From Methylaequor sp045563055 (GTDB lineage Bacteria > Pseudomonadota > Alphaproteobacteria > Methylaequorales > Methylaequoraceae): a stretch of DNA of 64,000 nucleotides. A program made the translations under genes and the position numbers. The stretch covers positions 62,001 through 126,000 of the forward strand of contig JBJKUR010000007.1 in assembly GCA_045563055.1 (NCBI GenBank), read 5' to 3'. Below the pieces are notes generated by a model. That model saw only the letters and a list, made by a program, of their open reading frames with translations. It did no database searches and had not been told where the DNA came from. Positions 56,830-64,000 of the stretch are shown one piece after another. Each line of letters opens with the position of its first letter. The stretch's first letter is position 1.

Positions 56830-58485
56830 CTATTTTCGTTCCTTAAGTATTGATGTGAGATTATCAATTATTATCTCCCCGAGTTTGTCGACATCGTCAA
56901 TTGTAAATGCCCTGCTATAGTACTTAGAAACGTCGTGTCCAATTCCGATTGCAATAAGATTAATTTCTTTTTGTTTTTCAATCTTATTTACTACTTCTCT
57001 AAGATGATTGTCTAATATATTTGAATTGTTAGTTGATAGAGTTGCATCATCAACTGGAGCTCCATCTGAAATAACGATTAATATTTTTTTTTTTTCAGTT
57101 CTTTTTCTTAATCTATCGCTGGCCCATATCAAAGCTTCACCATCAATATTTTCTTTAAGGATTCCATCTTTCAAGACTAGTCCAAGATTTAACTTTGCAT
57201 TATTCCAGGGAGTATCCGCATCTTTGTAAACAATATGAAAAAGATCATTTAATCTACCTGGGTTTAAAATACTCTTGTTTTTTTCCCATAGTTTTTTTGA
57301 GTTACCTCCCTTCCATTCTTTTGTTGTGAAGCCTAATATCTCAACATTTACCCTACATTTCTCGAGTGTTTTAGTGATAATCTCTGCGGTCATAGCTGAG
57401 GTTACAATTGGTTTTCCTCGCATAGAACCAGAATTATCAAGTAACAAAGAAACAATCGTATTTTTGTCAATATTTTCGTTTTCTAGTTTAAATATATTTG
57501 AATTATTTGGGTTGGCTATAAATTGTGAAAATCTTGAACTATCAAAAAATCCTTCCTCTTCGTCAAACTTCCAAGTATTAAAATCAAGAGAAAAAAGAAG
57601 TTTCTCTAGTTTTTTGGCTAAATGGTTAATTAATTTTGTGTTATCCTTGCACTCTTCGTCAAACTTTTGTCTTAATGCTTTGAGTTCATGATACTTTAAT
57701 AATTTTTCCGCTTTTAAAAAAACATCAAATTGCTTGGTATAGACTTTATATTCTTCATTTTTTTCAATTTCATAATCTTTATTTTTTGAAGAGAGATTGT
57801 CTTCATTTCGTTTTTCTTTATCTTGACTAATTGTTTTTTTGGAAACTTTAAATTTTTTTAGTTTTTGAGTCTTCTGGGTGGTTTTAGACTTTTTATTATC
57901 ACGAATACTTTGATTTTCTTGGTCTAAAGATTCACTCTTGCTTTTAAATTTCATAGAGTCTAAAAAATCGTTTACATTTTTATAAAACTCCTCCTCGTTA
58001 TAAATAGATTCCGAAATTTTTTTAAATTTATATTTGTTAAACAGTTTTGAATTTTCCGTTTTACATGAGCTTACTTGTTGAAAACTCTTCATACATATTT
58101 CAAAAATTTTTAACGATAAATCAGATTTATCTGCAAAAAACTGTTTTTTAAACTCTGGAATGATTTTTTTAATATTAATTTCACACCCTATGAAGTCTCT
58201 AAAACCAATACAGATACATCGTGTTGTAGCAAAAACTTTGAAAAGTTCACTTTTTTCTCTATTTTCTGGGTTGTAATTGTTAAATTTCCCTGAATCTATA
58301 TATCTAAGGCTAATAGAAGCTAGATCATACCAACCTCTTTGTAGGTTGGTATCATTAAGTTCAAATCCTTCAAGTAGACTGTAATCAATTGATCGATTTT
58401 TTACTTGTACTTTTCTGTCAGAAACTTTATTGATTTTATTTCTAGATAGAGTTTTCGCTGCTGATTCTTTTGACTCATTGCTCAT
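56830..58485 (-). CDS. cobT: CobT, aerobic cobaltochelatase subunit
   Basis: 551 residues: an N-terminal domain, a charged lysine/glutamate-rich linker (about 190-250), and a C-terminal von Willebrand A domain with the MIDAS motif LLLDNSGSMRGKP near residue 350 and ILIVISDGAPVD. With CobS and CobN it inserts cobalt into hydrogenobyrinate diamide in aerobic B12 synthesis. The start overlaps the cobS stop. cobN is not in the window. Confidence 0.94.
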   Translation of the reverse strand: MSNESKESAAKTLSRNKINKVSDRKVQVKNRSIDYSLLEGFELNDTNLQRGWYDLASISLRYIDSGKFNNYNPENREKSELFKVFATTRCICIGFRDFIGCEINIKKIIPEFKKQFFADKSDLSLKIFEICMKSFQQVSSCKTENSKLFNKYKFKKISESIYNEEEFYKNVNDFLDSMKFKSKSESLDQENQSIRDNKKSKTTQKTQKLKKFKVSKKTISQDKEKRNEDNLSSKNKDYEIEKNEEYKVYTKQFDVFLKAEKLLKYHELKALRQKFDEECKDNTKLINHLAKKLEKLLFSLDFNTWKFDEEEGFFDSSRFSQFIANPNNSNIFKLENENIDKNTIVSLLLDNSGSMRGKPIVTSAMTAEIITKTLEKCRVNVEILGFTTKEWKGGNSKKLWEKNKSILNPGRLNDLFHIVYKDADTPWNNAKLNLGLVLKDGILKENIDGEALIWASDRLRKRTEKKKILIVISDGAPVDDATLSTNNSNILDNHLREVVNKIEKQKEINLIAIGIGHDVSKYYSRAFTIDDVDKLGEIIIDNLTSILKERK

Positions 58486-59452
58486 TGTCTTGATTTTTCA
58501 ATAATTCTCTCCCAAAGCATCTTTGGTAAAATTCATTGATTATTTTTTTATCATTCTGTTCGCATTTGTTTAGGAAAGAGAGTTTAAAGGCCTGATCAAT
58601 ATCTCCAAAGATTTCATAATTTTCAGCCCAGATTATACATGTTCTTGGAGACATTATTACAGATAACTCTGAACTTTTAAAAGCATCACGAATTAAGTTT
58701 GCTAACTGAACCATTTTGGGGACTATTTCTAGTGTTTTCTTTTTACCTTTAGTGAGTTTATTTCTAATTATTTGAACTTCGGTTTTAGGTTTTAAAAAGT
58801 TCAGTGCGCTAAAAATATTCCATCTATCTAGCTGGCCCTGGTTTAGATTCTGAGTTCCATAATAAAGTCCAGAGGTATCTCCTAAACCTAGAGTGTTGCA
58901 AGTACCAAAAATTCTAAAAAAAGGATTGGGTGTTATAACAGTATTTTGATCTAAAAGTGTTAATTTTCCTTCAGCCTCAAGAACTCTTTGAATTACAAAC
59001 ATTACATCTGGTCTGCCTGCATCATATTCGTCAAATACTAGTGCAACCGGGTTCTTTATTGCCCAAGGTAATAGGCCTTCTTTAAAAGTAGTGATTTGTT
59101 TTTCTCCTTTCAATGTGATTCCATCTTTTCCTAAAAGGTCAAATCTACTTATGTGCCCATCTAAATTAATTCTCAAGCATGGCCAATTTAGTCTTGCAGC
59201 TATTTGTTCGATATGCGATGATTTTCCAGTTCCATGCAGTCCTTGAATTAATACTTTCTTATTATATTTAAAACCCATAAGAATTGAAGTGGTGGTGAGA
59301 TCATCGAAAACATAACTCTTATCTATGTTGGGTACTAATTCTGTTTTTTCTGAAAATGAAGGCACTAAAATTTTCTTAGTAGTTCCAAAAACTTCAGAAG
59401 AATCAATATTCCTACTAGGTTTAATTTCAAGTTTTTTGTTTTCTACTAACAT
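58475..59452 (-). CDS. cobS: CobS, cobaltochelatase AAA+ subunit
   Basis: 325 residues. Walker A GLHGTGKSS (71-79), Walker B VALVFDEYDAGRPDVMF, sensor segment IFGTCNTLGLGDTSGLYYGTQ split in the centre, and SPRTCIIWAENYEIF near the end. It forms the ATPase ring with CobT. One base separates it from the upstream J-domain gene. Confidence 0.95.
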   Translation of the reverse strand: MLVENKKLEIKPSRNIDSSEVFGTTKKILVPSFSEKTELVPNIDKSYVFDDLTTTSILMGFKYNKKVLIQGLHGTGKSSHIEQIAARLNWPCLRINLDGHISRFDLLGKDGITLKGEKQITTFKEGLLPWAIKNPVALVFDEYDAGRPDVMFVIQRVLEAEGKLTLLDQNTVITPNPFFRIFGTCNTLGLGDTSGLYYGTQNLNQGQLDRWNIFSALNFLKPKTEVQIIRNKLTKGKKKTLEIVPKMVQLANLIRDAFKSSELSVIMSPRTCIIWAENYEIFGDIDQAFKLSFLNKCEQNDKKIINEFYQRCFGRELLKNQDNEQ

Positions 59453-60022
59453 CTAGCCCTTCACAAAACTTTGTATGATCTTATACGCTTTATTAATATT
59501 TTTCATTTTCATTTCTTTGTTTAGTAAATTATTTTTCACATCTGGATGATATTTCTTTACTAATGATTTATATTTTTTCTTCAGTTGATCCTCAGTTACA
59601 TTTGCTTTCAACCCCAGGACTATTAAAGAACTTTCAACTTTTTCATTTAATTTTGAGTTTATATTATTTTCTTGATTTTTGTTCTTTTTTTTAAATTTCA
59701 TTTTGTGCTTATCAAAATAATATTTGAACTGGAATTTTATTTTTGAAGCCGAACCATTTTTAGAGAAAGGTCTGGTTGGTTTGCCATCAAATAGGTCGTT
59801 CTTCTGGAAATCATATATTTCTTTCTGGGACTTTCCTGCAAAATAATTCCACCTTTTGTTATATAGCTTAATATGCTCAAGACAAAAAAAGTATTTTTCA
59901 GAACTGTTGGGCGATTTAGGGGCCACATATTCTCCATTTTTTTCACAATTAACCTCATCACATTGTTTGATATTAGAATCTTGCTTAAAAAATTTTGAAT
60001 GAATATTTGATTTTTTTTTCAT
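59453..60022 (-). CDS. J-domain (DnaJ-like) protein upstream of cobS
   Basis: 189 residues. The C-terminal 60 residues are a J domain (LGLKANVTEDQLKKKYKSLVKKYHPDVKNN with the HPD motif split inside it, NKAYKIIQS); the N-terminal half has cysteines (QCDEVNCEKNGEY, FFCLEH) that may bind zinc. This layout is usual for the J protein next to cobS in alphaproteobacteria; it probably recruits DnaK. Divergent from bolA with 21 bases between starts. Confidence 0.88.
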   Translation of the reverse strand: MKKKSNIHSKFFKQDSNIKQCDEVNCEKNGEYVAPKSPNSSEKYFFCLEHIKLYNKRWNYFAGKSQKEIYDFQKNDLFDGKPTRPFSKNGSASKIKFQFKYYFDKHKMKFKKKNKNQENNINSKLNEKVESSLIVLGLKANVTEDQLKKKYKSLVKKYHPDVKNNLLNKEMKMKNINKAYKIIQSFVKG

Positions 60023-60043
60023 AATGTATTTATTATTTAATAT

Positions 60044-60298
60044 ATGAATGAATCAATAATTTACAAAAAACTATATAAAAAGTTTAGTCCTAATTATCTA
60101 AAGGTCGAAAATGAATCCCATTTACATAAAAATCACCCACAGAGTCCGAAGGGGGGGAATAGTCATTTCTTTGTTGAGATAAGGTCTGATTTTTTCAAAA
60201 AATTAAATATGGTTCAAAGTCATAGAGAAATATTTAATGTTTTATCTGATGAGATGAAAAATGGTCTGCATGCTCTAAGAATAAAAATTAGGAATTAA
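60044..60298 (+). CDS. bolA: BolA family protein
   Basis: 84 residues. VENESHLHKNHPQSPKGGNSHFFVEI and the histidine in MVQSHREIFNVL, then GLHALRIKI, match BolA. The family works with monothiol glutaredoxins in iron-sulfur and iron handling. No cysteine precedes the conserved loop, so it is the BolA rather than IbaG type, though this is not decisive. Confidence 0.9.
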   Translation: MNESIIYKKLYKKFSPNYLKVENESHLHKNHPQSPKGGNSHFFVEIRSDFFKKLNMVQSHREIFNVLSDEMKNGLHALRIKIRN

Positions 60299-60750
60299 CT
60301 TCCATATCCTGTTCCAAACATGAATTCTTGATGCTTTTTTAAAGAATCTTGTAGTTCGTTATTAGCATAATCATAAAGATCTCTCATAGATAATATACCC
60401 ACAATTTTTTTTTTACTAACAACAGGTAAATGTCTGAAACCTTTTGTTCGCATAACCTGGATTGCATCAATCGTGGTTTTATTTGGAGATATAGTTTCAA
60501 CATTCTTAGTCATTATTTTTGAGACCTGTGTTCCCTTGGGATCAAGGTTTTTAGGTATTACTTTAAATGTAATATCTCTCTCTGTAACGATTCCGACCAA
60601 TTCTTCCTCTTTAGATGAATTGCAAACTAAAAGTGCTCCGCACTTATTTTTTAGCATGCTAACTGACGCTTCAAATGCAGAGGAACCTTGATCTATTATT
60701 ACGAGACGTTGATTTATAAGAACCTTCTCAAGTACCTCTTGAATAATCAC
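60295..60750 (-). CDS. Two-CBS-domain protein
   Basis: 151 residues consisting of two CBS motifs: LVGIVTERDITFKVI and KIVGILSMRDLYDYA, with TTIDAIQVMRTKGFRHLPVV between. Such stand-alone modules bind adenine nucleotides and regulate partner proteins. Its end overlaps the bolA stop by four bases. Partner unknown. Confidence 0.9.
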   Translation of the reverse strand: MIIQEVLEKVLINQRLVIIDQGSSAFEASVSMLKNKCGALLVCNSSKEEELVGIVTERDITFKVIPKNLDPKGTQVSKIMTKNVETISPNKTTIDAIQVMRTKGFRHLPVVSKKKIVGILSMRDLYDYANNELQDSLKKHQEFMFGTGYGS

Positions 60751-60793
60751 AATTTAACTCCCCATTATAGTATAATACTAAAATCAGGAAATT

Positions 60794-62071
60794 TTAAATA
60801 TTTTTTGAAATTTTTAGCATTAGTATTTGATTATTCTTTTTTGACAGGATTTCAAACCTAAGACCAAAGAAGGAGAAAACTTGACCTTTTTTTGGAATTA
60901 TTCTGCTTTCGTATAAAATCAGTCCTGCGACTGTGGAAGCATTCCCGACTGGGATATTTGTATCAATTTGTTTATTAAGGTCTCGGATATTTACAGTGCC
61001 ATGGACTAAATAATTATTTTTTGATGTTGATTTTATACCATTTATATTCCTTGGTAATTTTAATACATCTAACTCATCATCTATATCACCAACAATCTCT
61101 TCTATGATATCTTCTAAAGTTATAATTCCAAGAAATTCACCGTACTCATCTACAACTAATGAAAAGTGTTCTTTTCTTTTTTTAAAAGCCATCAATTGAT
61201 TATCTAACTTAGTAGATTCGGGGATAAACCATGGTTTCTGACAAAAGTTAAGAACTTTAAATTTTTTGTGATCAATATAATTTTCGCCGATTAACTTCCT
61301 TACATACAAGACTCCCACAATATTTTCGGGGTTGTTTTCCCATATTGGTATTCTTGAATGTGGAGAATTTTTCAATTTTGTTATCAATTCATCATATTTA
61401 ATTGATGCAGGAATACTAAATATATCTTTTCTTGAAATCATTATTGAACCAACTGTGATTTCATCTAAATCCAAAATTGATTTAAGCATTTGTTTTTCTT
61501 CATTCCCAGTAGAATTTTTGCCATGCAAATCAATCGCTCCTCTCAACTCTTCTTCACTTTTTTCAAGTATTTCTTCTTTACTTGAGTCCTTATAATCAAC
61601 CCCTACTAACTTTAAAATAAAGCTTACGATAAAGTTTAGTATTTTTGTCAATGGATAAAGAATGATAATAATCACTCTAATGATTGGAGAAATTTTAAGC
61701 GCAAATTTATCAGCATTAGATAACGCAAGTGTTTTAGGTATTAACTCTCCAAAAATTAAAATCATTAAAGTCATAATAATAGTTGCATAAAAAATTCCCT
61801 CGGTCTCAGTTACTTCGATGAGAATTTTAGTTGCTAATGCAGACGCCAGAACATTTACTAAGTTGTTAGCAAATAGTATTGTGCAAATCAATTGCTCTTT
61901 GTCTTTGAAAATTTTTTCAAATATACCAGCATTTTTCTTCCCAGATCTTGCTAGCGTATGCATCCTCGGTTTTGATGCAGAGGTCAGTGAGGTTTCTGTC
62001 CCAGAAAAAAATGCCGATAAAAAAACCAACCCTATAATTGAACCTATTAAAATTGATAATGAAAATTCCAT
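60794..62071 (-). CDS. HlyC/CorC (CNNM) family transporter-like protein
   Basis: 425 residues. An N-terminal CNNM membrane domain with about four helices (GLVFLSAFFSGTETSLTSAS, LICTILFANNLVNVLASALATK split, ILIFGELIPKTLALSNADKFA) is followed by a CBS pair (VGSIMISRKDIFSIPA, GEFLGIITLEDIIEEIVGDI) and a C-terminal CorC_HlyC domain. The family is linked to magnesium or cobalt efflux. It ends the aroK-aroB transcription unit. Confidence 0.93.
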   Translation of the reverse strand: MEFSLSILIGSIIGLVFLSAFFSGTETSLTSASKPRMHTLARSGKKNAGIFEKIFKDKEQLICTILFANNLVNVLASALATKILIEVTETEGIFYATIIMTLMILIFGELIPKTLALSNADKFALKISPIIRVIIIILYPLTKILNFIVSFILKLVGVDYKDSSKEEILEKSEEELRGAIDLHGKNSTGNEEKQMLKSILDLDEITVGSIMISRKDIFSIPASIKYDELITKLKNSPHSRIPIWENNPENIVGVLYVRKLIGENYIDHKKFKVLNFCQKPWFIPESTKLDNQLMAFKKRKEHFSLVVDEYGEFLGIITLEDIIEEIVGDIDDELDVLKLPRNINGIKSTSKNNYLVHGTVNIRDLNKQIDTNIPVGNASTVAGLILYESRIIPKKGQVFSFFGLRFEILSKKNNQILMLKISKNI

Positions 62072-62074
62072 TGT

Positions 62075-63181
62075 TTAATTTAACTCATTTCTTAAAAATT
62101 TTTTTAAAATTATTTCGTTTTCCAAGAATAATCTTATTGGCTGTCCAATTCCTTTAATTAATACAAGTTTTATTTTGTCATTTTTTATTTTTTTATCAAA
62201 TTTCATGTGCTTAATAAAATTAGATGGTGACGTTTTTATATTATAGTCACTAAGCTGGAAAGGAATTTTAATTTGGTTTAAATGATCAATATAACTTTTC
62301 AAAATTGATTTATTACAAAGTTTCATAAAAATAGAAAATTTTATGGCGAGATACATTCCTAAGAAAATAGATTCACCGTGGAGTATTTTTTTGGAATAAC
62401 CTGTTATAGATTCAATCGCATGTCCAAAAGTGTGTCCGAAATTAAGAATTTCTCGAATTCCTGATTCCTTTTCATCTATTGAGACAATCTTTGCTTTAAT
62501 CAAACAACTCTTCTTAATTGCATAAATACAACTTTTGGAATCTAATTTAAGCAGCTTTTTACCATTAATCTCAAGCCATTTAAAAAATTCTTTATCTTTA
62601 ATAAATGCATACTTGAGAATCTCTGCATAACCAGATTTTATCTCTCGTTTGGGTAGAGTTTCTAACATTTCTGTAGAGATTATTACAGCTTTTGGTTGTT
62701 TGAAGGTGCCAATTAAGTTTTTACCATACTTAGAATTTATTCCAGTTTTTCCGCCAACTGAACTGTCAACTTGTGATAGAAGTGTTGTGGGAATTTGAAT
62801 TAAATCTACTCCTCTTAGTAACAACGAAGATGCTAAAGACACCAAGTCTCCCAAAACTCCTCCCCCTAAACAAATTAACAAAGCATTTCTGTCAATTCCT
62901 GTTTTTAGGATTTTTTCAACTAAAAATTCAAGATATTTGAAACTTTTTATTTTTTCTCCTCCTGCAATAGAAATAACCTCACATCTTAAATTTTCTTTAA
63001 AATCTTTTTCAATTAACTTCCCCCATTTTTTTGAGATTATTTTATCTGTGACAACTATAATTTTAGTATATTTATTTTTCTTTGGTATAAACTTATTCAA
63101 TGATTTTAAAAGGTCTCTTCCAATATAGATTTCATATGAGTTTTTATTAAGGGATACTCTGTAGTTATCAAATTTTTTCAT
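62075..63181 (-). CDS. aroB: AroB, 3-dehydroquinate synthase
   Basis: 368 residues. LICLGGGVLGDLVSLASS (NAD site), IPTTLLSQVDSSVGGKTGIN, and NFGHTFGHAIESITGYSKKILHGES with zinc-binding histidines. Second step of the shikimate pathway. The start overlaps the aroK end by 14 bases. Confidence 0.97.
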   Translation of the reverse strand: MKKFDNYRVSLNKNSYEIYIGRDLLKSLNKFIPKKNKYTKIIVVTDKIISKKWGKLIEKDFKENLRCEVISIAGGEKIKSFKYLEFLVEKILKTGIDRNALLICLGGGVLGDLVSLASSLLLRGVDLIQIPTTLLSQVDSSVGGKTGINSKYGKNLIGTFKQPKAVIISTEMLETLPKREIKSGYAEILKYAFIKDKEFFKWLEINGKKLLKLDSKSCIYAIKKSCLIKAKIVSIDEKESGIREILNFGHTFGHAIESITGYSKKILHGESIFLGMYLAIKFSIFMKLCNKSILKSYIDHLNQIKIPFQLSDYNIKTSPSNFIKHMKFDKKIKNDKIKLVLIKGIGQPIRLFLENEIILKKFLRNELN

Positions 63182-63701
63182 AGTGCATTAGAGCTTTAAG
63201 TATTTTAGATAAGATATCTGAAATTGAAGTTTCTTCCACATCGATGGTTATATGAGACTTTGCATAATACTTTATTCTCTCTGTATACATCTGTTTCAAG
63301 GTTTCTTCAAGCTTTCCTTCATTAAGCATAGGACGGTTGGAAATATTTTTTTTCAATCGAGAAATTAAATAATCTATCTTAGCCTTTAAAAAAATGCACG
63401 TTGATTCGTTTAGTATAATATCTATTATCTCTTTGTCATAAAAAATACCAGCACCTGGAGAAATAACGGAATATTTATATTTATAAAAATTTTCAATGAA
63501 AATACTCTTTTCAATTTTTCTAAATTCGTCTTCTCCGTAAGTTTTAAAGAAATCTTTTATTTTTAAATTAGTAGCTTTTTCGATTTCAATATCTATGTCT
63601 ATAAAACTACAAGAGATTTCTTTTGATAGAAATCTTCCCACGGTGGTTTTCCCTACTCCGGTCATTCCAACTAGGACTATATTGTTTTTTTTTAATTTCA
63701 T
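63168..63701 (-). CDS. aroK: AroK, shikimate kinase
   Basis: 177 residues. P-loop GMTGVGKTTVG (12-22), FIDIDIEIEKATN with the shikimate-binding Asp pair, FRKIEKSIF, VISPGAGIFYD in place of the usual GGG motif (SPGAG here), and RPMLN. Phosphorylates shikimate. First gene of aroK-aroB-CNNM. Confidence 0.95.
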   Translation of the reverse strand: MKLKKNNIVLVGMTGVGKTTVGRFLSKEISCSFIDIDIEIEKATNLKIKDFFKTYGEDEFRKIEKSIFIENFYKYKYSVISPGAGIFYDKEIIDIILNESTCIFLKAKIDYLISRLKKNISNRPMLNEGKLEETLKQMYTERIKYYAKSHITIDVEETSISDILSKILKALMHYEKI

Positions 63702-63781
63702 TTTAAATATTTATATAAATAATAAAATTTTTGAAATTTATTTGTTATTATTATAAAACAAAGAATACAATTTAATGGTAT

Positions 63782-63913
63782 ATGAATAAATTGATAATAA
63801 AAATTTTAATTTCAGTAACTGCAATTTTTGTGTTGTTCATAATTTATTTGGGATCTTCAGATTTTATAATAAACCCAAGATTAGTTGAGAGCGAGTTTAG
63901 TATTGAAGATTAA
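63782..63913 (+). CDS. Small single-span membrane protein, hypothetical
   Basis: 43 residues from ATG 63782 to TAA 63911-63913: a basic start (MNKLIIKILI), one hydrophobic helix (about 6-25), and a short polar tail ending SEFSIED. No family recognised. It diverges from aroK. It could equally be a translated leader of the next gene, whose start lies in its last codons. Confidence 0.4.
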   Translation: MNKLIIKILISVTAIFVLFIIYLGSSDFIINPRLVESEFSIED

Positions 63914-64000
63914 AAATTTAATAAAGCTTACCTTAATAATATTTTTTATAAATATAACCAGCTCCTTCGCTAACAATCGAATCTTTGATGATATAAATCC
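63903..64000 (+). CDS. Start of a secreted protein (3' truncated by window end)
   Basis: Open from TTG 63903, overlapping the previous small frame: LKIKNLIKLTLIIFFINITSSFA looks like a basic, hydrophobic signal peptide with cleavage after SSFA, then NNRIFDD to the window edge. Only 32 codons are visible, so nothing can be said of its function. Confidence 0.4.
   Translation, partial: MKIKNLIKLTLIIFFINITSSFANNRIFDDIN

Overview
This AT-rich window looks like a chromosomal segment of a small-genome, probably aquatic, alphaproteobacterial methylotroph. The lineage is inferred from gene content: hopanoid cluster, cobS/cobT/J-domain/bolA block, class I lysyl-tRNA synthetase, DUF2849/cysI/DUF934 block, ctaA and CIRCE-controlled groESL. 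Genes are tightly packed, with many ATGA or TAATG stop/start overlaps. No rRNA, tRNA, transposase, phage gene or CRISPR array is visible.

Bases 1-26650 hold an almost complete methanol-to-formate pathway. It starts with PQQ synthesis (pqqB partial, pqqC, pqqD, pqqE) and a pseudoazurin. The lanthanide-type methanol dehydrogenase xoxF follows with its cytochrome xoxG and binding protein xoxJ, a SoxYZ-like carrier and two unknown secreted proteins. A large block for tetrahydromethanopterin (H4MPT) and methylofuran synthesis and use comes next: FolB-like protein, MfnE-like kinase, flavoprotein, dihydropteroate-synthase-like protein, DUF447, MfnB, MfnF, three ATP-grasp ligases, HisA-like and CitG-like proteins and MptG. 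It also carries the C1 enzymes Fae, MtdB, Mch and FhcB/D/C. Logically, XoxF makes formaldehyde using PQQ, Fae couples it to H4MPT, MtdB and Mch oxidise it, and Fhc releases formate through methylofuran. fhcA, which normally lies between fhcB and fhcD, is absent here.

Bases 26641-39217 carry hopanoid synthesis (hpnM, hpnA, hpnH, hpnG, shc, hpnE, hpnD, hpnC, hpnB) interleaved with the isoprenoid genes ispH and dxs. Then come a TorF-type porin, heme A synthase, assimilatory sulfate reduction (cysH, cysD, cysNC; cysI with DUF934 and DUF2849 on the other side of groESL), lysK, a DUF952 protein, pyrD, a HAD phosphatase, methylmalonyl-CoA mutase with MeaB, rpmB, cobT/cobS, a J-domain protein, bolA, two CBS-domain proteins, aroB and aroK.

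A technical feature affects the reading. About a dozen conserved genes are broken by single-base insertions, almost always in a short homopolymer. Removing one base from the run restores an intact, family-typical protein each time. I read these as sequence or assembly errors, not pseudogenes, and give the repaired gene spans.
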